Below, one piece after another: positions 1 through 7,024 of a stretch of DNA of 9,418 nt. The stretch covers positions 1-9,418 of the forward strand of contig CALFXE010000287.1 of assembly GCA_937927845.1 (NCBI GenBank), given 5' to 3'. Origin of the DNA: an uncultured Paludibacter sp. GTDB taxonomy: Bacteria; Bacteroidota; Bacteroidia; Bacteroidales; Paludibacteraceae. The notes beneath the pieces are model-generated. The model was given only the letters and a program-made list of their open reading frames with translations, ran no database searches and was not told where the DNA came from. A program made the translations under genes and the position numbers. Position 1 is the first letter of the stretch. Every line of letters begins with the position of its first letter.

Positions 1-2543
1 ATAAACTTCTCAATCAGTTCACGTTTGCTCCGGAGCTGCGTCTCACCCGCAATCAGTTTAACAATCTCCGCATGGCGCCTCTCTTTGTCGGGATTATCCT
101 TTAAATTGGCCAATAACTTCAGGATGTAAACCACATTGATTTCATCTTTATGAATCAGTTCCAACTCAAAATCCACATCATCCAGAATAGAAACTTTCTC
201 CTTTTGCGAATCAGACTTAACCTTATCATGCAAATCGAGGTACTTACTTTTGTAATCATCAAAAAGCTGCTCATCCATGGGCAGATCCTCAAAGCAGAAA
301 TCAGAGAAAGTAGTCAGCACATTTTTCACCCGCATCACTTCGCGGAACGCCTTAACAAACTCCAGCTCCTCCTCTTCACTTTGCAAATCATTAACACTAT
401 CAACCGTAGGAGTAACCTGCTGCAAATGCTCGAAAGCAGCTTCAAACCGCTTTACATAATCTTCATAAGGCTCCATTAAAATCACTTCCCTCGCATCCTT
501 GTTGCTAAACAAAGTAATCGCATCATCTGTAGCCTGCTTCAAGTTACGGAACACCACTATATTGCCCTGCGACTTCTGTTCGTTCAGCACACGATTGGTA
601 CGCGAATAAGCCTGAATCAAACCATGGAACTTCAAGTTCTTGTCCACGTACAAAGTATTAAGCGGCTTACTGTCGAAACCTGTTAGAAACATATTAACAA
701 CCAACAGAATATCAATCTCACGAGCCTTTACACGCTTTGAAATATCATTGTAGTAATTATAAAACGATACACTATCCCGGGTAGAGAAATTTGTTTGGAA
801 CATGCCGTTATAATCTTCAATAAACTCGTCCAACTTCTCGCGGCTATGCACATTCAATCCATACAAAGCCTTTGCCTCCTCCACAACAGAAACCTCCTCG
901 GGTAGAAACCCGTCAGCATCTCGGTCGGCTTCATTAGCCGCATAACTAAATATCGTTGCAATACGCAGATTATGCTCTCCCGCCTTCTTTTTTGACTTAA
1001 ACAATTCATAATACTGGATAAGCACATCCACACTGCTCACACAAAACATAGCCGTAAATTCCCTGCTGTGCGTTTTACGGTCGTGGTTGGCCACAATATA
1101 GTCCGCAATCTTGCCAAGTCGAGCCGGCGACCGCATCAACTCCTCTCTGTCAATATCTTCAACCTCAATATCAATATTAGTCCTGCTCCCATCCTTATTT
1201 TGGTAACGCCCTACATACTCCACCGAAAACTTCAGCACATTCTCATCCTTTATGGCATCCGTAATCACGTATTTATGTAAGCACTCGCCAAACAATTCAT
1301 GGGTTGTACGCTTGCCATGCTCATTTTTAACGGCATTATCCGCAAAAATGGGAGTACCAGTAAAGCCAAAGAACTGCGTATCCTCAAAATAATTCTCAAT
1401 CCGCTTGTGCGTCTCACCAAACTGGCTCCGATGACACTCGTCAAAAATGAAAATAATCCGTTCACTCTTGACCGACTTCAGCCGATACTCGTGGCGCTTC
1501 TTGCTGATAGCCGTATTCAATTTCTGAATGGTGGTAACGATAAGTTTGGTATTATCTTCAAGCTGGCGAACCAAAATATCCGTGCTTTCGGTACTATCTA
1601 CACTCCCCTTGCTGAAACCATTAAACTCCTTGGAAGTCTGGTAATCCAAATCCCTGCGATCCACCACGAATACTACCTTCTTAACCTCCGGCATATTCAT
1701 GATAATCTGACTCGCCTTAAAGGAGGTAAGCGTCTTACCCGAACCCGTAGTATGCCAGATATACCCATTCTTTGTAGAGTTTTTAACCCTATCTATCAAA
1801 GCCTCCACCGCATAATACTGATAAGGCCTTAACACCATCAGCACCTTATACGTCTGATTCAATACAATATACTTGCATATCATTTTAGACACATGGCAGG
1901 TATCCAGAAATGAAAATGTAAACTTGTCGAGCTGCGTAATCAACTTATTATTGGAATCGCTCCAAAAGAACGTCTGCTTAAACGACTGCGATTTATTGTT
2001 GGCATAATACTTTGTATTCACACCGTTGGAGATAACAAAAATCTGAATAAACTGAAACAAAGCCAACGAAGCCCCGTAGGAATGACGCTGGTAGCGATTG
2101 GTCTGATTAAAGGCCTCCTTCAGTTCAATTCCCCTGCGTTTCAGTTCTATCTGTACCAATGGCAACCCGTTAATCAACAAAGTAACATCGTACCTGTTTT
2201 TATACTTTCCCTCCATAGTAACCTGGTTGGTAACCTGGAACAAATTCTGACACCAATTCTCCTGATTCAAGAAATCGAAATACAAATCCTCCCCATTATC
2301 CCGTACAATATGCTGTTTCTCACGCAGAGTAACTGCCTTGTCGAATACAGAACCTTTACTTAAGATATTCAGTACCCGCTGAAACTCCAACTCGGTAAAT
2401 ACAATTCCGTTGTGCTTTTCCAACTGCAATTTCAAATTGCCCAACAAATCCTTTTCATCTTTAATAGGCACATACGTATAACCCAACAGCTGAAGCTGAG
2501 TCACCAAATTATTTTCCAACACTTGTTCCGGTTGAGTAGTCAT
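1..2543 (-). CDS. hsdR: Type I restriction enzyme R subunit HsdR (3' end outside window)
   Basis: Motor and nuclease subunit of a type I restriction-modification complex; it translocates DNA with ATP and cuts unmodified DNA away from the recognition site. The frame is open from ATG at 2543 to the window edge, giving about 847 residues, so roughly the last 150-200 of a usual ~1,000-residue HsdR are missing. The N-terminal nuclease domain shows D119 and E133-L-K135, the PD-(D/E)XK core. The SF2 helicase follows: Walker A TTGSGKT (265-271), DECH box (368-371), FTGTP (394-398) and QAYSRTNR (644-651). The start is supported by a typical HsdR beginning (LENNLVTQLQLLGY at 9-22). A promoter and two inverted repeats lie just upstream. 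The gene is separated from hsdS by about 6.3 kb of cargo, which is unusual for an R-M operon. No frameshift or missing catalytic residue is visible. Annotation is by motif recognition and is secure. Confidence 0.97.
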   Translation of the reverse strand, partial: MTTQPEQVLENNLVTQLQLLGYTYVPIKDEKDLLGNLKLQLEKHNGIVFTELEFQRVLNILSKGSVFDKAVTLREKQHIVRDNGEDLYFDFLNQENWCQNLFQVTNQVTMEGKYKNRYDVTLLINGLPLVQIELKRRGIELKEAFNQTNRYQRHSYGASLALFQFIQIFVISNGVNTKYYANNKSQSFKQTFFWSDSNNKLITQLDKFTFSFLDTCHVSKMICKYIVLNQTYKVLMVLRPYQYYAVEALIDRVKNSTKNGYIWHTTGSGKTLTSFKASQIIMNMPEVKKVVFVVDRRDLDYQTSKEFNGFSKGSVDSTESTDILVRQLEDNTKLIVTTIQKLNTAISKKRHEYRLKSVKSERIIFIFDECHRSQFGETHKRIENYFEDTQFFGFTGTPIFADNAVKNEHGKRTTHELFGECLHKYVITDAIKDENVLKFSVEYVGRYQNKDGSRTNIDIEVEDIDREELMRSPARLGKIADYIVANHDRKTHSREFTAMFCVSSVDVLIQYYELFKSKKKAGEHNLRIATIFSYAANEADRDADGFLPEEVSVVEEAKALYGLNVHSREKLDEFIEDYNGMFQTNFSTRDSVSFYNYYNDISKRVKAREIDILLVVNMFLTGFDSKPLNTLYVDKNLKFHGLIQAYSRTNRVLNEQKSQGNIVVFRNLKQATDDAITLFSNKDAREVILMEPYEDYVKRFEAAFEHLQQVTPTVDSVNDLQSEEEELEFVKAFREVMRVKNVLTTFSDFCFEDLPMDEQLFDDYKSKYLDLHDKVKSDSQKEKVSILDDVDFELELIHKDEINVVYILKLLANLKDNPDKERRHAEIVKLIAGETQLRSKRELIEKF

Positions 2544-2573
2544 TTCATTTAAAGTTTTGTCAGCAATGATAGC

Positions 2574-2598
2574 CTGATATATCAATAATGGATATCAG
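2574..2598. repeat. 7-bp perfect inverted repeat in hsdR leader
   Basis: CTGATAT (2574-2580) and ATATCAG (2592-2598) are exact reverse complements separated by 11 bases. The repeat lies in the predicted hsdR 5' untranslated region, 31 bp upstream of the ATG. It could be a dimeric operator or an mRNA stem-loop affecting translation. The symmetry is seen directly; any function is inferred. Confidence 0.5.
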
Positions 2599-2621
2599 AT
2601 TCCAATTTCATACTAAAAGCA

Positions 2622-2649
2622 AACTCTATAGGCGATTGAATATAGAGTT
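2622..2649. promoter_or_regulatory. 9-bp perfect inverted repeat at predicted hsdR transcription start (candidate operator)
   Basis: AACTCTATA (2622-2630) and TATAGAGTT (2641-2649) are exact reverse complements with a 10-base spacer. The site directly follows the predicted -7 element (2653-2660), so it would cover the transcription start and the first transcribed bases. That position suits a repressor or control-protein operator, or a 5'-terminal hairpin stabilising the mRNA. No regulator gene is present in the window. The symmetry is observed; the role is inferred. Confidence 0.5.
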
Positions 2650-2652
2650 ATA

Positions 2653-2683
2653 CAAAGGTAGAACAAATAATTATAAATTCAAT
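2653..2683 (-). promoter_or_regulatory. Bacteroidales-type promoter for hsdR
   Basis: On the minus strand TACCTTTG (2660-2653) matches the Bacteroides -7 consensus TAnnTTTG exactly. An ATTG (2683-2680) lies 19 bases upstream and resembles the -33 TTTG element. Transcription would start near 2646, giving a leader of about 100 nucleotides before the hsdR ATG. This suggests hsdR is not simply the last gene of the cargo operon. Confidence 0.6.
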
Positions 2684-2719
2684 AACTCAAATCACTGCTG
2701 TCCCATTAAAATCTAAAAA

Positions 2720-2842
2720 TCAAAAAGGCTGTAGTAAGTCATGATGCTCCTTCAGAAAGATATCAGCCAGACTTTGAAGTTGGCATGCCCAATGCCAAGG
2801 ACAATCAATGTCAGTCCGATCTTTAAAAAAACGATGTGTATT
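2720..2842 (-). pseudogene. Possible 3' coding remnant between cassette and hsdR
   Basis: The stretch between the HemN-like gene and hsdR holds a 40-codon open frame on the minus strand. It ends in TGA at 2722-2720, is closed upstream by a stop at 2845-2843, and has no ATG, GTG or TTG near its beginning. Its translation is protein-like, ending in SLADIFLKEHHDLLQPF. The plus strand is also open here (2741-2860 with an ATG, and a second frame ending with the TAA at 2824-2826), so strand and reality are uncertain. I do not recognise the product. It may be the tail of a lost gene or the end of a degraded mobile element. Confidence 0.25.
2727..2798 (-). terminator. Weak hairpins downstream of the radical SAM cassette
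   Basis: A perfect 7-bp stem with a 5-base loop, TTGGCAT (2780-2786) and ATGCCAA (2792-2798), follows the cassette. Further along the minus strand GGCTG (2768-2764) can pair with CAGCC (2731-2727), which is followed by TTTTT, although the loop is long at about 32 bases. Together these may end cassette transcripts before the hsdR promoter. Neither is a textbook intrinsic terminator. Confidence 0.3.
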
Positions 2843-2852
2843 TCAAAAGATA

Positions 2853-4124
2853 TTATATAGAGTCCTTCATGTAAAATAAAGAAAAAACAGCTCCGTAATT
2901 TATAAAACCAGCTTTGGTGATGGTAATCATATCGCCTTGTATTGAAACCAATCCTTCATTTATACAGAAGTCAAGTTCCTTTTCAAAAAACTTGCAAAAA
3001 TCATTGCCTAGCAAACCACTGGCTGTCGTTATGGAGAAGCTACCATAATAGCCAGATACCGCAATGTATTTAGACAGCATTTCGTCTTTGGGTAAGCGGT
3101 ATGTATAAGTCGCAAGAATACTTTTTTTGCAAAGAATGTCGGTAAAGTCACCCTTCAACTTGCCCTCATTATAGCTAATCTCATTACGGGAGAGACTCTG
3201 GGCGGAAATGCCGAAGCCCTTGTATGGAGCGAACTCTATCATTCTATGGCGAAGATATGATGATAGTCCTTTATCATCCTTGCTCTTGCTAAACGTATTT
3301 TGCCCAAAGTTTGCATAATACCCCATGTCCAACAATGAATCGTACAACAAACAGTAACTATCAAAAAGTGCTGGTTTATCTGGTTGATAGCTTGTAAGGA
3401 GCATATTTGTTCGTAACTCATACAATGTGATTTGTTCAGGTTGGATGGCTTTGATAAATTCTATATCTGCTTTAATATCATTCAATTGCTGGTTCTTTAG
3501 ACCATACATGAAATCGAGGTTTACTTTCTCGATTCCAGTTGAATGAAGCATATCCAACGTTTCCGAGACCCTTTGTTTGTTTGCATTTATTCGTCCGTTT
3601 GACTTTTGAACACCGCCAATGCTTGACTGTATGCCTAACGATACTCGTTTAATGCCAACCTGTTGTATCAACATTGCTTTCTCCTCAGAAATTGTTTGGA
3701 ACGTAGCTTCTATGCTTGGCTGATAATCGTCTGAAATCTCCATTTGAGAAACCACGATGGTATACAGTTCCATTAGCTTGGCAAAGCTGTTAAGATTTAG
3801 TGCAGTAGGAGTGCCACCACCGATATCGAATCCAAGAAGGGTACGATTTGGATATTCCTTCAAGAATGTCAATGCATCATTTTTAAGCGTCTCAATATAT
3901 GAAGATTGCATTTCGTTTGAAGGAAGATGCATACGAGTGTACTCACAGAATTTGCAAAGATGTTCGCAAAACGGAATGTGCATATAAAACGACAGCCGTT
4001 GGTCGTGAGAAAAGTCAGGTTCTCCGTCCACGCGATAACCTTGCCATTGACTTGGGGTCAACGGATAAGATGTGTTGTATTTATGGTTTGCCTTGCGACT
4101 ATCGAATATATGCTTTAATTCCAC
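2853..4124 (-). CDS. HemN/HemW-like radical SAM protein
   Basis: A 423-residue radical SAM enzyme of the coproporphyrinogen oxidase-like (HemN/HemW) superfamily. The 4Fe-4S motif is C53-x3-C57-x2-C60 within YMHIPFCEHLCKFC. It is followed by the SAM-binding GGGTPT (102-107), VSLGIQS (161-167), NLDFMYGL (202-209) and GFGISAQS (303-310), all at HemN-like positions. The end (about 380-423) resembles the family's small winged-helix tail. The HNxxYW motif typical of the haem chaperone HemW is absent, and the locus has no haem genes, so a role in haem synthesis is doubtful. The start is GTG at 4124; the next in-frame Met is residue 48, too close to the iron-sulfur motif. It begins one sense codon after the stop of the preceding gene and in the same frame, implying coupled translation. 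Family placement is firm; substrate is unknown. Confidence 0.9.
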   Translation of the reverse strand: MELKHIFDSRKANHKYNTSYPLTPSQWQGYRVDGEPDFSHDQRLSFYMHIPFCEHLCKFCEYTRMHLPSNEMQSSYIETLKNDALTFLKEYPNRTLLGFDIGGGTPTALNLNSFAKLMELYTIVVSQMEISDDYQPSIEATFQTISEEKAMLIQQVGIKRVSLGIQSSIGGVQKSNGRINANKQRVSETLDMLHSTGIEKVNLDFMYGLKNQQLNDIKADIEFIKAIQPEQITLYELRTNMLLTSYQPDKPALFDSYCLLYDSLLDMGYYANFGQNTFSKSKDDKGLSSYLRHRMIEFAPYKGFGISAQSLSRNEISYNEGKLKGDFTDILCKKSILATYTYRLPKDEMLSKYIAVSGYYGSFSITTASGLLGNDFCKFFEKELDFCINEGLVSIQGDMITITKAGFINYGAVFSLFYMKDSI

Positions 4125-4127
4125 GTC

Positions 4128-5021
4128 TTAGTATATAATGTTGTTTTCAAAGAAACCTTGACGAAGGCATTCGCCATCAAAAAGAAGAGACGATTCACAA
4201 TACTGTGGGTTACAATAATGCCTCATATAGATGTCAAGCACCTTTGCATCCTTGTTATACAAATAGTTAGAGCACTTGCAGTCTGTGCCTCTATTATTGG
4301 ATTCAGTGAAGTAGCAGTGGGATATTTCATCCAAATGCAAAACATCGAGAGGTACGACTCGTTGCTTGCAATAATCATTTACTGGCATTAAACCAACAAA
4401 GCCAAGACGAGTGAATCCTTTGTCAATACAGAAATCCATCATTCGATGTGCTTCTATTGTAGAATCGACATATCCCTTTATTAGATTGCAACTGGCATTC
4501 ACTTTCATCATATCGATGCCATCAAACTGTAGGGCTTCGTCTGTAATAGTTATGCCATATATATCACTTAGTTTATTGCTGTCACAGTGATGAAGTGATA
4601 CTGATGTAGAGTCTATACGTTCTTCTCTCATCAAGGCCTGTGATTGCGAGGTAAGACCATTGGTGTTGAGATGGACATGTATTCCTTTGAAATCCTTTGT
4701 TTCCATCATTTTCAGAATGGCTTTTACTCTGTCAGGTACAAGAGATGGTTCGCCACCTGTGATATTCAAGCGATTTACTGTCAGCCCTGCATATATGGCT
4801 TCAGATAGAATGTCTTCGAGTTTACTAATATTGAAGTGGCTGACAGACTTAACATTTGAATTTGAACAAAACCCACAGTGAGCATTGCAGCCATTTGTGA
4901 CTTTTACGAAGATATTCACAGATGGAGGTATCGGCATTCCCATACAATCGTCATGATTACAACCATGGCTCTTTATCTGTATAGGTTTGCCGAACATCTT
5001 AATGTCGTTATTCCTTATCAT
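4128..5021 (-). CDS. MoaA-like radical SAM protein with cysteine-rich C-terminus
   Basis: A 297-residue radical SAM enzyme. The core shows C45-x3-C49-x2-C52 (GCNAHCGFCSN) binding the SAM cluster, ITGGEP (87-92), LNTNG (118-122) and VSLHH (141-145), an order typical of MoaA and related enzymes. The C-terminus carries C248, C250, C270, C275 and C285; the end, LLFDGECLRQGF, resembles the LxxDGxLxxC region of MoaA, which binds a second iron-sulfur cluster. The spacing does not match MoaA exactly, so an auxiliary cluster is inferred. C21 and C26 near the N-terminus are additional. The ATG lies 6 bp after the DUF1810 gene stop, and the HemN-like gene starts 3 bp after its own stop. No other molybdopterin genes are present, so moaA is not assigned. 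The viperin signature after the third cysteine is absent. Confidence 0.88.
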   Translation of the reverse strand: MIRNNDIKMFGKPIQIKSHGCNHDDCMGMPIPPSVNIFVKVTNGCNAHCGFCSNSNVKSVSHFNISKLEDILSEAIYAGLTVNRLNITGGEPSLVPDRVKAILKMMETKDFKGIHVHLNTNGLTSQSQALMREERIDSTSVSLHHCDSNKLSDIYGITITDEALQFDGIDMMKVNASCNLIKGYVDSTIEAHRMMDFCIDKGFTRLGFVGLMPVNDYCKQRVVPLDVLHLDEISHCYFTESNNRGTDCKCSNYLYNKDAKVLDIYMRHYCNPQYCESSLLFDGECLRQGFFENNIIY

Positions 5022-5027
5022 AACGCA

Positions 5028-6875
5028 TTAACGTTTAATCCTATGGATGAAAGATAATTTTTCCTCATCATTTTCAAAGTACATTCTTCCGTTCCATACT
5101 CTATACATAGGTAATGTGTAATCTTCTTTTGGGATGTAGTAATCATCTATCTTGCTGTATTTAGAGTCTTCACGCAACAATGGCTCTATTAGACGGAATT
5201 CAAACAAATCTGGAACTCGATTTGGTCCCTTACCTTCACCACAAGACTTGATGTAACGTCTGTGCTCTTCGTCCTTAATGTAAATTGGAGCTGCACCACC
5301 TCTATATGGTACGTATACTTCGGGATGGCACGCTGAATCCTGTTTATAATTTCTGCTTATAACATTCTCCAATCCATATTTCTTGATTCCACGCTCATGA
5401 CGTTCTATCATGAAATCTCTGAACTTTGCATTGTCAAGGACTCCATCTGTAGATATTTCATCCCAAAACTTTCTAATATAATGAATGAAGAATTGATGGA
5501 CATAGTGCATTCCACCACCGAAAGCGAAATAGTAGTGTGAAGGATTTGGACCACAATGTCCTACGCCACCTGTAGCTTCTATGAAATCGCCAGCTATGTC
5601 GTCACCTTGCTTATAACGGCGGAACTCATTCAAATAAGATATAATTATAGCCGACTTCTCTGCGACGTAATGAGAATAGACTTCGTTAAACTCATTACTT
5701 CCATAGGAGATGCACATCGATTCCAACTTATCAATATTGAGCTTATTGTTTTCAAAACATTCGTTTACAAAGGCATGGATACTGCGCCAGCTACAATTGA
5801 AAGCAACTTCATCAGGACCTTCCTTTAATCTCTCCAGACAAGAGAAAAGACAATCTATCGCTTTTTGGGGAGATTCAAAATGATGTTCCTTATTCAACGC
5901 AATTAGCATATCTACCATTGTGCGAGTCTGACCATACACCTTTGTTCTGAGATGCTTAGGCAATACAGGTTTAACTGCATCTTGATTGTTTGGCAACTCT
6001 TTTGCTAATGAGTGCTTCTTAACGAAATCTTTTATTTTTTTTGCAAATTCATTGTTCTTCATAAGCTCGTTAATGACCTTGTTAAAGTTATCTGCTGCTT
6101 CCCAAACCGTTTTAGTGTCTTTATATCCACGCCACATCTTTATCAAAGCGGCTTTCACACTTGTATCATCAGTTTGCTCAATAATATGGAATATGAGGCT
6201 GTGTGAATAATAATTTACTGTATTCTCAACACCTGATGTGCGATAAGATGAGAAATCCTTCCTGAAGAAATAGTTCGCTACAATATCGCTCATGCTATTG
6301 CCACGAATAACTAAATCCACAACTGTGGCTAGTTTGGATTCAAAAAACAACCTATCTCCTTCGCTAACATGGCTTTCCATAAATGCACGAGGCTCCGTAG
6401 TGACCCCATTCTTTTCAAATGCATTTTCACCATAGTACAATTCTTGCTCTGCTTTTACAGTATCAAGAGTTAGCTCGCATCGCTTCCCCTCAAAGAATTC
6501 ATTGATAACTCTCTCAAAAACGTCGCCTGGTCTGATGATATCAAACAAAGTCATGCTTGAGCACACTTTGATAGCATCAATTCTGCTCATCATATCTGTT
6601 ATATACTCATCACCAACATGAGCTAGCAAAGCACGAGTTATTTCGTAAAGTCGTTCTCTAAGAGTATTGTCTTCAAGATAGGCTTTTGCTTCAAGAAGTG
6701 AAGTAATAGCATATTTCTTTGACATCGAGCTATGGCCTAATCCTTGTATCTGAGGAAAGATATACCATATCCAATGCGTCTGTTTGTATCCCTGTTTGAC
6801 TTCTGCCAAAGCAGTTTGATAACTGTCATATAATTCTTGCGCCTCTGAAAAACGCTCAATGTCTATTGTAATCAT
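5028..6875 (-). CDS. DUF1810 domain protein with large uncharacterised C-terminal region
   Basis: A 615-residue protein. Residues about 8-140 match DUF1810 (COG5579, function unknown), with the signature HWIWYIFPQIQGLG (34-47) and SSMTLFD (106-112). That family is normally a stand-alone protein of about 140-150 residues, so this is a fusion. The remaining ~475 residues are not recognised. They are mostly helical in character to about 430, then rich in Gly, His and aromatic residues: GGVGHCGPNPSHYYFAFGGG (436-455) and CHPEVYVPYRGGAAP (516-530) may be active-site or metal-binding loops. There is no signal peptide or membrane segment, so it is probably cytosolic. It is the first gene of a three-gene cassette with two radical SAM enzymes and may recognise or modify their substrate or product. 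No promoter is evident upstream; only a coding remnant lies there. The domain call is firm; function is unknown. Confidence 0.88.
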   Translation of the reverse strand: MITIDIERFSEAQELYDSYQTALAEVKQGYKQTHWIWYIFPQIQGLGHSSMSKKYAITSLLEAKAYLEDNTLRERLYEITRALLAHVGDEYITDMMSRIDAIKVCSSMTLFDIIRPGDVFERVINEFFEGKRCELTLDTVKAEQELYYGENAFEKNGVTTEPRAFMESHVSEGDRLFFESKLATVVDLVIRGNSMSDIVANYFFRKDFSSYRTSGVENTVNYYSHSLIFHIIEQTDDTSVKAALIKMWRGYKDTKTVWEAADNFNKVINELMKNNEFAKKIKDFVKKHSLAKELPNNQDAVKPVLPKHLRTKVYGQTRTMVDMLIALNKEHHFESPQKAIDCLFSCLERLKEGPDEVAFNCSWRSIHAFVNECFENNKLNIDKLESMCISYGSNEFNEVYSHYVAEKSAIIISYLNEFRRYKQGDDIAGDFIEATGGVGHCGPNPSHYYFAFGGGMHYVHQFFIHYIRKFWDEISTDGVLDNAKFRDFMIERHERGIKKYGLENVISRNYKQDSACHPEVYVPYRGGAAPIYIKDEEHRRYIKSCGEGKGPNRVPDLFEFRLIEPLLREDSKYSKIDDYYIPKEDYTLPMYRVWNGRMYFENDEEKLSFIHRIKR

Positions 6876-6901
6876 ATGCTCAAATATTTGTCTTTTAATA
6901 C

Positions 6902-7024
6902 TTACTTCTTGTTACCTCCATACTGCTTTTCGAAATCATTTACGAGTTTCTTTAATTTTGTGGGGATACTAATAGCCTTACGAATTGCATCTGCAAAATC
7001 TGGCAAAACAATTAATATTTTGAA
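6902..7024 (-). pseudogene. Orphan C-terminal coding remnant upstream of DUF1810 gene
   Basis: A 40-codon open frame ends in TAA at 6904-6902, only 26 bp before the DUF1810 gene start. It reads LPDFADAIRKAISIPTKLKK then ends FEKQYGGNKK, an amphipathic, charged, protein-like tail. It has no ATG; an in-frame TGA at 7027-7025 closes it and it overlaps the last codons of the lipoprotein gene. The simplest reading is that it is the 3' end of a larger gene once first in the cassette operon, whose 5' part was lost when the lipoprotein gene came to lie beside it. A short gene starting at TTG 7006 cannot be excluded. The product is not recognised. Confidence 0.45.

Noticed and set aside
150..2363. Several plus-strand open frames (for example 150-479, 1299-1832, 2082-2363)
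   Set aside because: They lie opposite hsdR, whose minus-strand frame has all expected motifs; their translations have no recognisable features.
2741..2860. Plus-strand 39-codon frame with ATG
   Set aside because: It overlaps the 3' end of the HemN-like gene, no promoter was identified for it, and it competes with equally plausible frames on both strands.
4128..5021. Prokaryotic viperin
   Set aside because: It has CxxxCxxC and GGEP like any radical SAM enzyme, but lacks the FCFHT-type sequence of viperins and has a cysteine-rich C-terminus unlike them.
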